Assembly (NCBI GenBank): GCA_964552675.1
Contig: CAZKHJ010000042.1
Span: 1-10,944, forward strand
DNA: 10,944 nt
From: Sulfurimicrobium sp964552675
GTDB taxonomy: Bacteria; Pseudomonadota; Gammaproteobacteria; Burkholderiales; Sulfuricellaceae
Direction of reading: 5' to 3'
Part shown: piece after piece, positions 1 to 6,352 of the stretch
Numbering within the stretch: the stretch's first letter is position 1
Layout: every line of letters starts with the position of its first letter
Made by a program: the position numbers and the translations under genes
The notes under the pieces: model-generated
The model's input: only the letters and a program-made list of their open reading frames with translations
Databases searched by the model: none
What the model was told of the DNA's origin: nothing

Positions 1-62
1 CCTTCGAAGGCAGAGCCGTCAGATTTACAGTCTGATCCCTTTGACCGCTCGGGAACCCCACC
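1..62 (-). tRNA. tRNA-Tyr (anticodon GUA), 3' end cut off by window edge
   Basis: Read on the minus strand from 62, the sequence begins GGTGGGGTTCCCGAGCGG, the standard 5' acceptor and D-arm of bacterial tRNA-Tyr. The anticodon loop has ACTGTAAAT with GTA at 28-26. It is followed by the long class II variable arm expected for bacterial tRNA-Tyr. About 62 of the usual 85 nt are inside the window; the T-arm and 3' acceptor strand lie beyond base 1. In many proteobacteria tRNA-Tyr heads a tRNA-Tyr/Gly/Thr-tuf cluster, which could continue off the left edge, but that cannot be seen here. Confidence 0.95.
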
Positions 63-76
63 GAACGAAGCGCGCT

Positions 77-105
77 ATTCTCTGTTTTTTCGCAAAGGAT
101 GTCAA
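77..105 (-). promoter_or_regulatory. sigma70-type promoter of the tRNA-Tyr gene
   Basis: On the minus strand a perfect -35 hexamer TTGACA lies at 105-100. A 17-nt spacer separates it from GAGAAT at 82-77, which matches four of six -10 consensus bases. Downstream is GCGCGC, a GC-rich discriminator of the kind found at stringently controlled stable-RNA promoters. The start would fall near 70, giving a leader of roughly 8 nt before the mature tRNA 5' end. Element positions are seen directly; stringent control is inference. Confidence 0.72.
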
Positions 106-109
106 CAGG

Positions 110-124
110 AATCAGCGGCTGATT
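110..124 (-). other. short perfect hairpin after algR, possible weak terminator
   Basis: AATCAG and CTGATT form a 6-bp stem around a 3-nt loop, 14 nt past the algR stop codon and just upstream of the tRNA-Tyr promoter. There is no T-run on the minus-strand side, so intrinsic termination is doubtful. Read-through from algR into the tRNA remains possible. Confidence 0.25.
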
Positions 125-137
125 GCAAATAAACCGC

Positions 138-893
138 TCAAACGCTGCCGACATCCTTCACCACATGACGATGGCGGCGGCTGATCGGCAGCTTTTCCTC
201 CAGTCCGCGCAGCAGCACCGCCCACATCGCGCCGCCCGCCTCATCCTCGCCGGCATGAGGCAATTTCTCGAATCCGGCAACAAACTCCCTGGCCACCAGA
301 CAATTGCGGTGTATACGTATAAAGCGCTCGCCGAACTCCTGCTCCAGATGAGTGAGGGATTCCTCGCTCAAATATTCTCGCGCCGCTGTCCGGACCGTGA
401 CGTACTTCTGCTCGGCACGCATATAGGCAATATCCGCCACCGGCACCAGAATGATCCGGCCGCGCTCGGCAATGCTGAGATGACTGCGTGCCTGGCGCGA
501 CAATACGCCAAGCCGTGCCGGCGTATACACCTGCGCCTTGCGCAGAGCAGCAAGCAGGCGCTCCTTGCGCACCGGCTTGAGGAGATAGTCCACCGCGTTC
601 ACCTCGAAGGCTTCGACAGCGCGCTGGTCAAAAGCCGTACAGAACACAATGGCTGGAGGTGTGGGCAATTTCTGCATGTGCCGGGCCAGCTCGATGCCAT
701 CCATACCCGGCATGCTGATATCGAGCAGGGCCACATCCACCGCATTACCTTCCAGCCAGGCCAATGCCTCGCGCCCCGATGCCGCCTCGCCCGCCACTGT
801 CACCGCCAGTTCAGCAGCACAGTCCGCCAGCACTTCACGCAGGCGGTTGCGCGCGGGCGCTTCATCGTCCACCAGCAGAACTTTAAGCGCCAT
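138..893 (-). CDS. algR: LytTR-family response regulator, AlgR-like
   Basis: Cytoplasmic transcriptional regulator of 251 aa, the usual AlgR length. Residues 1-120 form a receiver domain with the acidic pair D9-D10, phosphoacceptor D58 in LLDISMPGMDG, switch T86 and K106 in LLKPV. Residues about 140-240 form a LytTR DNA-binding domain, recognised by the stretch RAEQKYVTVRT and the RIHRNCLV segment. The frame is open to a GTG at 905 and an ATG at 902, but ATG at 893 gives the standard MALKVLLVDDE start and has GGAG at 909-906. It overlaps the 3' end of algZ by 11 nt, so the two should be translated together. In pseudomonads AlgZ/AlgR (FimS/AlgR) control type IV pili and alginate; the regulon in this organism is unknown. 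Here a tRNA follows rather than the hemC seen in Pseudomonas. Confidence 0.88.
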   Translation of the reverse strand: MALKVLLVDDEAPARNRLREVLADCAAELAVTVAGEAASGREALAWLEGNAVDVALLDISMPGMDGIELARHMQKLPTPPAIVFCTAFDQRAVEAFEVNAVDYLLKPVRKERLLAALRKAQVYTPARLGVLSRQARSHLSIAERGRIILVPVADIAYMRAEQKYVTVRTAAREYLSEESLTHLEQEFGERFIRIHRNCLVAREFVAGFEKLPHAGEDEAGGAMWAVLLRGLEEKLPISRRHRHVVKDVGSV

Positions 894-1923
894 CACCTGC
901 ATCACTCCGGGTATAGGGAATCACGATATGCACCTGGTAAGCATTATTGCTGATCCGGGTTGTCAGGCTTGCCTCGGCATCAAAATGCAGCGCCAGGCGC
1001 TCGCGGATATTGCCCAGCGCCATCTTGTTGCCTCCATGGTGATTGCCCTCGTTCCGATAGGGATTGTGCAGCACCATGTGAACATGATTGCGACTGTTAT
1101 ATATATTGACACTGATCTCGCCTGGCTCACTGGAGGGTTCGATGCCGTGATACACCGCGTTTTCCAGCAACGGCTGCAGCACGAGAGGAGGAATCAGGGC
1201 ATCCCGCGGCATATTCTCGATATGCCACACTACCCGCAAGCGCTCGCCCAGGCGCAACTGTTCCAGACCAAGATACTGACGACACAGCGCCACTTCCTGT
1301 TCGAGCCTGACCAGCTTGCGGTTATCCGCCATCAGCACGCGGAACAGGTCGGCCATGTCTTCCAGTGCGGTTTCGGCACGCCTGGGGTCGCTGCGGATCA
1401 GGCTCAGCACCGCATTGATACTATTAAAAAGGAAATGGGGGCGAATGCGCGCCTGCAACGCCTGCAGGCGCGCCTCGCTCAATGCAGGCGAAAGCGCGCG
1501 GCTGCGCAGATTGAAATAGCCCAGCAAGACAGCGGTGGCCAAGAAAGTGAACAGCAGGTAGCGCGGAAGCTGAAAATACTGTTCGACACCCAGCAGATCA
1601 TGGCTCAGAAAATAGATCAGCGCGGTCAGCACAAGCTCCAGAACCATGACGACAGCAATGCCCGCAGAATAAGACATGCGCCCCAGCAGGCCGCGCCCTG
1701 CGCACAGCATCAGCAGGCTCAAAAGCAACAGGGGCTGCATCAGCACGGAAATCCCCAGCAACTCCTGCCACATGGACTGGAAGGTGGCGGCCTTCAGCGC
1801 GGCAGCGAGCATCCCCATGCCATTGGCGATAACGAGGATGCGCAGGTTCACCCCCAGGTTGCAAAAATTGGGCAGAGCAACCGGGGACCGATGATTTTGA
1901 TTTATACTTGCCATGTTCCTCAT
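883..1923 (-). CDS. algZ: LytS/AlgZ-type membrane sensor histidine kinase
   Basis: Inner-membrane sensor kinase of up to 346 aa, partner of the AlgR-like regulator encoded immediately downstream. About four hydrophobic segments (residues 28-47, 55-76, 87-111, 120-137) precede a His_kinase (PF06580) domain. The phosphoacceptor is H163 in the RIRPHFLFNSIN box and the ATP-binding asparagine is N255 in LLENAVYHG. The usual acidic G1 motif is replaced by LHNPYRNEG, followed by a MALGNIRERL glycine box; such degeneracy is typical of AlgZ relatives rather than of canonical kinases. The start could be ATG 1923 or ATG 1914 (MASINQ); neither has a well-spaced ribosome site, so the start is uncertain. 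Divergent adjacency to argH is also found in Pseudomonas, which supports the identification. Confidence 0.85.
   Translation of the reverse strand: MRNMASINQNHRSPVALPNFCNLGVNLRILVIANGMGMLAAALKAATFQSMWQELLGISVLMQPLLLLSLLMLCAGRGLLGRMSYSAGIAVVMVLELVLTALIYFLSHDLLGVEQYFQLPRYLLFTFLATAVLLGYFNLRSRALSPALSEARLQALQARIRPHFLFNSINAVLSLIRSDPRRAETALEDMADLFRVLMADNRKLVRLEQEVALCRQYLGLEQLRLGERLRVVWHIENMPRDALIPPLVLQPLLENAVYHGIEPSSEPGEISVNIYNSRNHVHMVLHNPYRNEGNHHGGNKMALGNIRERLALHFDAEASLTTRISNNAYQVHIVIPYTRSDAGDGA
1903..1908 (+). promoter_or_regulatory. candidate -10 element for argH, inside algZ 5' end
   Basis: TATACT matches five of six -10 consensus bases, 37 nt before the argH start. No convincing -35 hexamer lies 16-18 nt upstream, where the sequence is CCGGGG-like. 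Because algZ and argH are only 22 nt apart, the argH promoter must lie within the algZ coding region. The assignment is tentative. Confidence 0.3.
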
Positions 1924-1945
1924 TCTGAATTAAGACTCCAACGCG

Positions 1946-3358
1946 ATGCAAGATCAAAATCCGGCCCCAGCGACCCCGCAATCCTCGGCCTGGTCCGGCC
2001 GCTTCAACGAACCGGTGGCCGAACTGGTCAAACGCTACACCGCCTCGGTGGATTTCGACCGCCGCCTGGCGGAATTCGATATTCAGGGCTCACTTGCTCA
2101 CGCCAGCATGCTTCATGCCGCGGGCATTCTGAGCATCGAGGATTTGCACGCAATCCGGCACGGCCTGGCCCACATCCGGGCGGAAATCCAGGGCGGCGCC
2201 TTCGTCTGGTCGCTCGACGCGGAGGACGTGCACCTCAATATCGAAAAACGCCTCACCGCCCTGGTGGGCGATGCCGGCAAGCGCCTGCACACCGCGCGCT
2301 CGCGCAACGACCAGGTAGCCACCGACGTGCGCCTGTGGCTAAGGTCCGAGATCGACACGCTGATTGGGCTGGTGAAAAACCTGCAAACCGCCCTGGTCGA
2401 TCTGGCGGAAGAACATGCCGACACCGTAATGCCGGGCTTCACCCATTTGCAGGTCGCCCAGCCAGTGTCGTTTGGCCACCATCTGCTGGCCTACTACGAG
2501 ATGCTCAAACGCGACGGCGAACGCCTTGCCGACTGCCGCAAGCGGGTCAACCGCCTGCCTCTGGGCGCAGCGGCGCTGGCTGGCACCAGCTACCCGATCG
2601 ACCGCGAGATGGTGGCGCGCGAACTGGGCTTCGACGGGGTGTGCGAGAATTCGCTGGACGCCGTTTCCGACCGCGACTTCGCCATCGAATTCACTGCCTG
2701 CGCGGCCCTGGTGATGACCCATCTGTCACGCCTGTCGGAAGAGCTGATCCTGTGGATGAGCCCGCGCTTCGGTTTCATCGACATCGCCGACCGCTTCTGC
2801 ACCGGTTCCTCCATCATGCCGCAGAAGAAGAATCCCGACGTGCCGGAACTGGTGCGCGGCAAGACCGGGCGGGTCAACGGCCACCTGGTGGCGCTGCTGA
2901 CCCTGATGAAATCGCAGCCCCTGGCCTACAACAAGGACAATCAGGAAGACAAGGAGCCGCTGTTCGACACGGTGGATACCCTCCATGCCACCCTGCGCAT
3001 CTACGCCGACATGATCGGCGGCATCACGGTAAACGAGCAAGCCATGCGCCAGGCCGCCTTCCAGGGCTACGCCACGGCCACCGACCTGGCCGACTATCTG
3101 GTGAAAAAGGGCCTGCCCTTCCGTGACGCGCACGAAGCCGTGGCACGCGCAGTGCGCCACGCGGAAGGCCGTAAATGCGACCTTTCCGAACTGGCACTGG
3201 AGGAGTTGCGCCAGTTCTCGGAACTGGTCGACGAGGATATCTTCGCTGTGCTGACGCTGGAAGGCTCGCTCAACAGCCGCAACCATATCGGCGGCACAGC
3301 GCCTGAGCAGGTCAGAAAAGCCATACAAAGAGCAAGAAAAACCCTGGGGGAAGCCTAA
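1946..3358 (+). CDS. argH: argininosuccinate lyase
   Basis: Cytoplasmic enzyme that splits argininosuccinate into arginine and fumarate, the last step of arginine biosynthesis. At 470 aa it is full length for the aspartase/fumarase superfamily. Visible signatures are SAWSGRF near the N terminus, LHTARSRNDQ at 114-123, PGFTHLQVAQP with catalytic H167, and the fumarate-lyase signature GSSIMPQKKNPD at 287-298 with catalytic S288. The C-terminal GSLNSRNHIGGTAPEQV is also typical. ATG at 1946 gives the expected short N-terminal leader before SAWSGRF, although no strong Shine-Dalgarno sequence is present. It diverges from algZ, and its stop codon directly abuts the start of the next gene, suggesting co-transcription with the small SCP-2-like gene. 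Confidence 0.97.
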   Translation: MQDQNPAPATPQSSAWSGRFNEPVAELVKRYTASVDFDRRLAEFDIQGSLAHASMLHAAGILSIEDLHAIRHGLAHIRAEIQGGAFVWSLDAEDVHLNIEKRLTALVGDAGKRLHTARSRNDQVATDVRLWLRSEIDTLIGLVKNLQTALVDLAEEHADTVMPGFTHLQVAQPVSFGHHLLAYYEMLKRDGERLADCRKRVNRLPLGAAALAGTSYPIDREMVARELGFDGVCENSLDAVSDRDFAIEFTACAALVMTHLSRLSEELILWMSPRFGFIDIADRFCTGSSIMPQKKNPDVPELVRGKTGRVNGHLVALLTLMKSQPLAYNKDNQEDKEPLFDTVDTLHATLRIYADMIGGITVNEQAMRQAAFQGYATATDLADYLVKKGLPFRDAHEAVARAVRHAEGRKCDLSELALEELRQFSELVDEDIFAVLTLEGSLNSRNHIGGTAPEQVRKAIQRARKTLGEA

Positions 3359-3754
3359 ATGGAAGGACTCTTTTCACGCGAATGGGTAGAACGCTTCGCC
3401 AGCCAATGGAACGCCAATACAGACATGGTGGAACCGCTGGCCGCAGCCGGTTTCGATTCGATCATCGCTTTCGGCTTTGCCGACGAAACCAATCCGGCGG
3501 TACTGCTGGAAGTAAAGAATGGCAAGGTCGAAAAAGCGGGGGTTTTCATCCCGGCCAACAGCCCGGCACCCAACTGGGATTTGCGCGCCGCAGCGGAAAA
3601 CTGGGCCAAGTGGAAAAAGGAAGGCCTGGGCATTGCCGGCCTGGGCGTGGCGGTTGCCACCAAGCAGCTGGAGTTTCGTGCTGGCGATTACCGCAAGATG
3701 ATCCGCACACCCCAGCTGGCGGGCCCCTTTCTGAAGTTCTTTACCTTACTGTAA
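3359..3754 (+). CDS. small SCP-2-like (sterol-carrier fold) protein
   Basis: Soluble 131-aa protein with no signal peptide or membrane segment. Its layout (an N-terminal EWVERFASQWN helix, the LLEVKNGKVEKAG strand pair, NWDLRAAAENWAKW, and a C-terminal DYRKMIRTPQLAGPFLKFFTLL) resembles small SCP-2 sterol-transfer-family proteins of betaproteobacteria. That resemblance is recalled from family pattern and has not been checked by search. In bacteria such proteins may bind lipids or acyl-CoA; no substrate can be inferred here. The ATG directly follows the argH TAA with no intervening base, and GGGGGA at 3346-3351 gives a ribosome site with 7-8 nt spacing, so translation should be coupled to argH. 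The functional link to arginine synthesis is not obvious. Confidence 0.6.
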   Translation: MEGLFSREWVERFASQWNANTDMVEPLAAAGFDSIIAFGFADETNPAVLLEVKNGKVEKAGVFIPANSPAPNWDLRAAAENWAKWKKEGLGIAGLGVAVATKQLEFRAGDYRKMIRTPQLAGPFLKFFTLL

Positions 3755-3784
3755 GGACCGATTTCCTTCAAGTCAGACAGGCTG

Positions 3785-4492
3785 CTAGGGCAGGTAGAGC
3801 TCAAATACGGCGCCACCCAAAGCGCCCCCATTGCTCAAACGGGTAAACCCGGTTTTGTCCCGGTTGCGATGCAAGGCGGCAACCGTCGCGGAAAAATAGA
3901 GTCCCAGGCCAGTCCCCCCTCCGCACAGGTCGAGCTTTGCGCGGCGTCCGCCATGTTCAAGCACCTCAGCGGGATAACCCCGGCTATCGTCTTCCACCCG
4001 GAAACGCAAGAACCCATCCTCCAGAGCCGCGCTCAGCAGGACCTTGTTCTTGGCATAATGCAGCGAATTATGCACAGCGTTGACCAGGATGCCGCGCACC
4101 ATCTCGCGGTCAAAAAAACCATACACCCCCTCACACATCCCGACGCTGATTTCGATGCCGCGATCATCTACCAGGGAGTGGGTCTCGACCACGATCTCGC
4201 GCAACACCTCGCAGGCATCGTGATAATCAATATCCAGCTCATAGCGGCCTTGAGCAATGCGGTACAGGGCCAGCACATGGGCAAGGCGCTGGCCAATCTG
4301 CGAGCTGCCATATTTTATGCGGCTCAGTGCGGTTTGAGCGGCAGGATTGTCCTGCGCCCAGGGCTCGTTGCTTGCCCCCTCAATGGTATTGAAATGCAGG
4401 AAGAGCAGATTCTTGATTTCATGGATATTGGCGGCAAATATGGTGGCGAAATCGATATTCGCACTTTCGCCACGATCGGTCGGCTCACTCAT
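3785..4492 (-). CDS. soluble sensor-less histidine kinase
   Basis: Cytoplasmic protein of 235 aa with no transmembrane segment and almost no room for a sensor domain. The H-box is ANIHEIKNLL with H24 as likely phosphoacceptor. A HATPase_c domain follows: the N-box reads ILVNAVHNSLHYA (N138, N142), G1 reads VEDDSRGYP with D168 and a serine where glycine is usual, and G2 reads GGGTGLGLY at 191-199. Its ATG overlaps the TGA of the upstream regulator by 4 nt (4489-4492), so the two are a co-translated pair and very probably cognate partners. The stimulus must come from an interacting protein or the cytoplasm, since no input domain is seen. It converges on the SCP-2-like gene with 30 nt between stops and no clear terminator there. 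Confidence 0.82.
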   Translation of the reverse strand: MSEPTDRGESANIDFATIFAANIHEIKNLLFLHFNTIEGASNEPWAQDNPAAQTALSRIKYGSSQIGQRLAHVLALYRIAQGRYELDIDYHDACEVLREIVVETHSLVDDRGIEISVGMCEGVYGFFDREMVRGILVNAVHNSLHYAKNKVLLSAALEDGFLRFRVEDDSRGYPAEVLEHGGRRAKLDLCGGGTGLGLYFSATVAALHRNRDKTGFTRLSNGGALGGAVFELYLP

Positions 4493-6138
4493 TTCCTGAC
4501 CCCGAATTTGGTTGCGATATCCTTGTATAACGTAGTCAACATGAGATATTTCTTGTTCTCCGGATCACGCTGTTTCACGGTATCGAAATAGCCCCGCACC
4601 ACACTGGCCAATTCCTCGTCCCAACCGCTTTGGCCAAGAAAAGCCAGAATGGCGTGGGCGGCATTAAGGACCACCACGTTATTGTTCTTGAGCTGGTTCG
4701 CCGCCTGCATCAGCAATTCCACCGATCCCTTCAGGTCGCCGGCCTGTGCCAGCTTCACGGCACGGTTGTTGAGCGCAATCACTTCGCGCGAGGAAGTATG
4801 AATCAATTCCTTGCCCTGGTCGTGCATGCCCATGCGCTGGAACATCTGCTCGGTACGCTTCAGCACGGCAACATTGTCGTGATTGTTCTTCACCAGATTC
4901 TGGGCAATCTCCGCTCCCATCGTCTGGTCACCGTGCTGATAACAGGCGCGCACCATATCGAGGGCCACCGATTCCGGTTTTTCCCCGGTCGTGCCAAACA
5001 ATGTCCGTGCCTCGCCGAACGCACGCTCGGCTGCTGCCTTGTCTCCGGCCTTGTCATAAATCATGCTATCCATCACCGCGGCATGCAGCATGACCTTGGG
5101 AGAGCCCTCGAATGCCTTGCGCGCCTTGCCCATCACCGACAGGGCCTGCGTGTATTCACCCTTGTCGAGAAACACCCGGCTCAGATTGGCGTAATCCTCC
5201 GGTTCCGTGAAGGAAGAAAATTTGCCGAATTCCAGCACCGCCTCAAAAGCATCCTGGGCCACCGCCAGGTCTTCGTTGTGATAGGCGGTTTCGCCCAGGT
5301 CCTTCTGGCGCTGCAACATGCGCGGCGATTTGGCCACCGCTTCCATCAGCACCTGCTGCGACATGGCTTCGTCGCCCAGCGCGGTATGCGTCTTGGCCAG
5401 CCAGTCGTAAGCAGACATATAGTTGGGATGCTGCTCGACAATCTGCCGAAAACCTTCCGCCGCCGCCTGGTAGTTTTCCTCAAAAAATTGCGACTTGGAC
5501 AACCCCATTCTGGCCCAGGGAATTTCACGCATCGCCAGAATGTGCTCATAAACCTGACGCGCACCGGCAAAATCCGAAACCGAAAGCAGCAATTCACCCT
5601 TGAGCCGCAACAGATCAAGCAGATACGATCCCGCCGCCTGCAAACGCAGGTCACATGCCTGCACCGCCTTGCGCAGTTCCTGCCGCTCCATCAGGTCATA
5701 GATCGGCGCCAGGAAGGCTTTTTTGTGCACCAGACGATCAAGCCGGGTGCGCAGTACTTCACCACTGAAGGGCTTGATCAGGTAATCATCCGGCGCCAGC
5801 TCCACCGCGCTGACCACTTTTTCATAAGTCCGCTCGGCCGTCACCATCATGAACACGGTGCCATCCTTGATAAGGCGCCGGCGCTTCAATTCTTCCAGCA
5901 ACTGCTGGCCATCCTTGGCCTCACCCAAAGAATAGTCACATAAAATGATGTCATAGATGCGATTCTCGATCCGGTTGATCGCATCCGCCGCGTTCGCCGC
6001 CATGTCGATCTTGACCCCGCCAAACGTGCTGATGGTGATGCGCATGGAAGAACGCACACCGATGATGTCATCGATCACCAGGAAGGTTTTGTTCTGGTAA
6101 TCGACCGGGGCATTCTTCGAACCGAAAATAGCAGCCAT
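4489..6138 (-). CDS. response regulator with C-terminal tetratricopeptide repeats
   Basis: Protein of 549 aa. Residues 18-135 form a receiver domain with D23-D24, phosphoacceptor D68 in IILCDYSLG, T100 and K122 in LIKPF. From about residue 150 to the end the sequence is all helical with recurring TPR-like patterns, for example YQAAAEGFRQIVEQHPNY, AVAQDAFEAVLEF and YTQALSVMGKARKAF. There is no DNA-binding, GGDEF or other known output domain, so it probably acts by protein-protein contact. ATG 6138 is the only sensible start: the next internal Met would cut into the receiver, and an in-frame TGA lies at 6156-6154. No Shine-Dalgarno sequence precedes it because a foldback element ends 7 nt upstream. 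The downstream histidine kinase is its likely partner. The target process is unknown. Confidence 0.85.
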   Translation of the reverse strand: MAAIFGSKNAPVDYQNKTFLVIDDIIGVRSSMRITISTFGGVKIDMAANAADAINRIENRIYDIILCDYSLGEAKDGQQLLEELKRRRLIKDGTVFMMVTAERTYEKVVSAVELAPDDYLIKPFSGEVLRTRLDRLVHKKAFLAPIYDLMERQELRKAVQACDLRLQAAGSYLLDLLRLKGELLLSVSDFAGARQVYEHILAMREIPWARMGLSKSQFFEENYQAAAEGFRQIVEQHPNYMSAYDWLAKTHTALGDEAMSQQVLMEAVAKSPRMLQRQKDLGETAYHNEDLAVAQDAFEAVLEFGKFSSFTEPEDYANLSRVFLDKGEYTQALSVMGKARKAFEGSPKVMLHAAVMDSMIYDKAGDKAAAERAFGEARTLFGTTGEKPESVALDMVRACYQHGDQTMGAEIAQNLVKNNHDNVAVLKRTEQMFQRMGMHDQGKELIHTSSREVIALNNRAVKLAQAGDLKGSVELLMQAANQLKNNNVVVLNAAHAILAFLGQSGWDEELASVVRGYFDTVKQRDPENKKYLMLTTLYKDIATKFGVRK

Positions 6139-6145
6139 GGCGTTA

Positions 6146-6175
6146 GGGCGTGTTCACAGTAATTTCGCATCTGCG
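6146..6175 (+). repeat. left terminal inverted repeat of the foldback element
   Basis: Thirty bases that match the complement of 6324-6353 at 28 positions. The first 21 bases from the outer end are identical, and CTGCG at 6171-6175 closes the match. Confidence 0.88.
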
Positions 6176-6177
6176 AC

Positions 6178-6191
6178 GGGGGCGATTTGGG
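6178..6191 (+). repeat. nested inverted repeat, left arm
   Basis: GGGGGCGATTTGGG is perfectly complementary to CCCAAATCGCCCCC at 6260-6273. It lies 2 nt inside the left terminal repeat, while its partner lies 50 nt inside the right terminal repeat, so the element is asymmetric. It extends the foldback stem. Confidence 0.85.
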
Positions 6192-6222
6192 ATGCCATCC
6201 ACGAAGCAAGACGCGCCGAAAT

Positions 6223-6245
6223 GCAAGCCATTTCAAGCGGCTTGC
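6223..6245. repeat. central hairpin of the foldback element
   Basis: GCAAGCC (6223-6229) pairs with GGCTTGC (6239-6245) around a 9-nt loop, forming the apical hairpin of the element. An alternative small stem, GAAATG/CATTTC, competes with it. Confidence 0.6.
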
Positions 6246-6259
6246 GACAAAGGAGGGCG

Positions 6260-6273
6260 CCCAAATCGCCCCC
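6260..6273 (-). repeat. nested inverted repeat, right arm
   Basis: Perfect 14-bp complement of 6178-6191. It is separated from the right terminal repeat by the extra hairpin at 6284-6324. Confidence 0.85.
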
Positions 6274-6283
6274 ATCCCGTAGG

Positions 6284-6324
6284 GTTGCTGCAAGAACGCC
6301 GCAGACGCGCGTTCTTGCAGCAAC
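6284..6324. repeat. 15-bp-stem hairpin inserted in the right arm of the foldback element
   Basis: GTTGCTGCAAGAACG (6284-6298) is perfectly complementary to 6310-6324 around an 11-nt loop. There is no counterpart in the left arm, so this is a side branch on the long foldback stem. It is stable in either strand but has no adjacent T-run, so it does not look like a standard intrinsic terminator. Confidence 0.85.
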
Positions 6325-6352
6325 GCAGTTGTGAAATTACTGTGAACACGCC

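Noticed and set aside
1447..1473. Perfect 11-bp inverted repeat (GCGCGCCTGCA, 5-nt loop) inside algZ
   Set aside because: It lies in coding sequence for the LQALQA repeat just before the H-box; repeated codons explain it without a regulatory role.
649..3126. Very long open frame on the plus strand (about 825 codons) antisense to algR/algZ and then out of frame across argH
   Set aside because: It crosses three well-identified genes on both strands, is low in complexity (Arg/Pro/Gln-rich) and resembles no family. It is a by-product of high G+C codon usage.
3752..3768. AAGGA/TCCTT hairpin between the convergent SCP-2-like and kinase genes, as a bidirectional terminator
   Set aside because: The stem is only 5 bp and AT-rich with no T-run on either side; too weak to annotate.
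4630..5943. 437-codon open frame on the plus strand opposite the TPR response regulator
   Set aside because: It is His/Leu/Arg-rich with no recognisable domain, while the opposite strand has clear receiver and TPR signatures.
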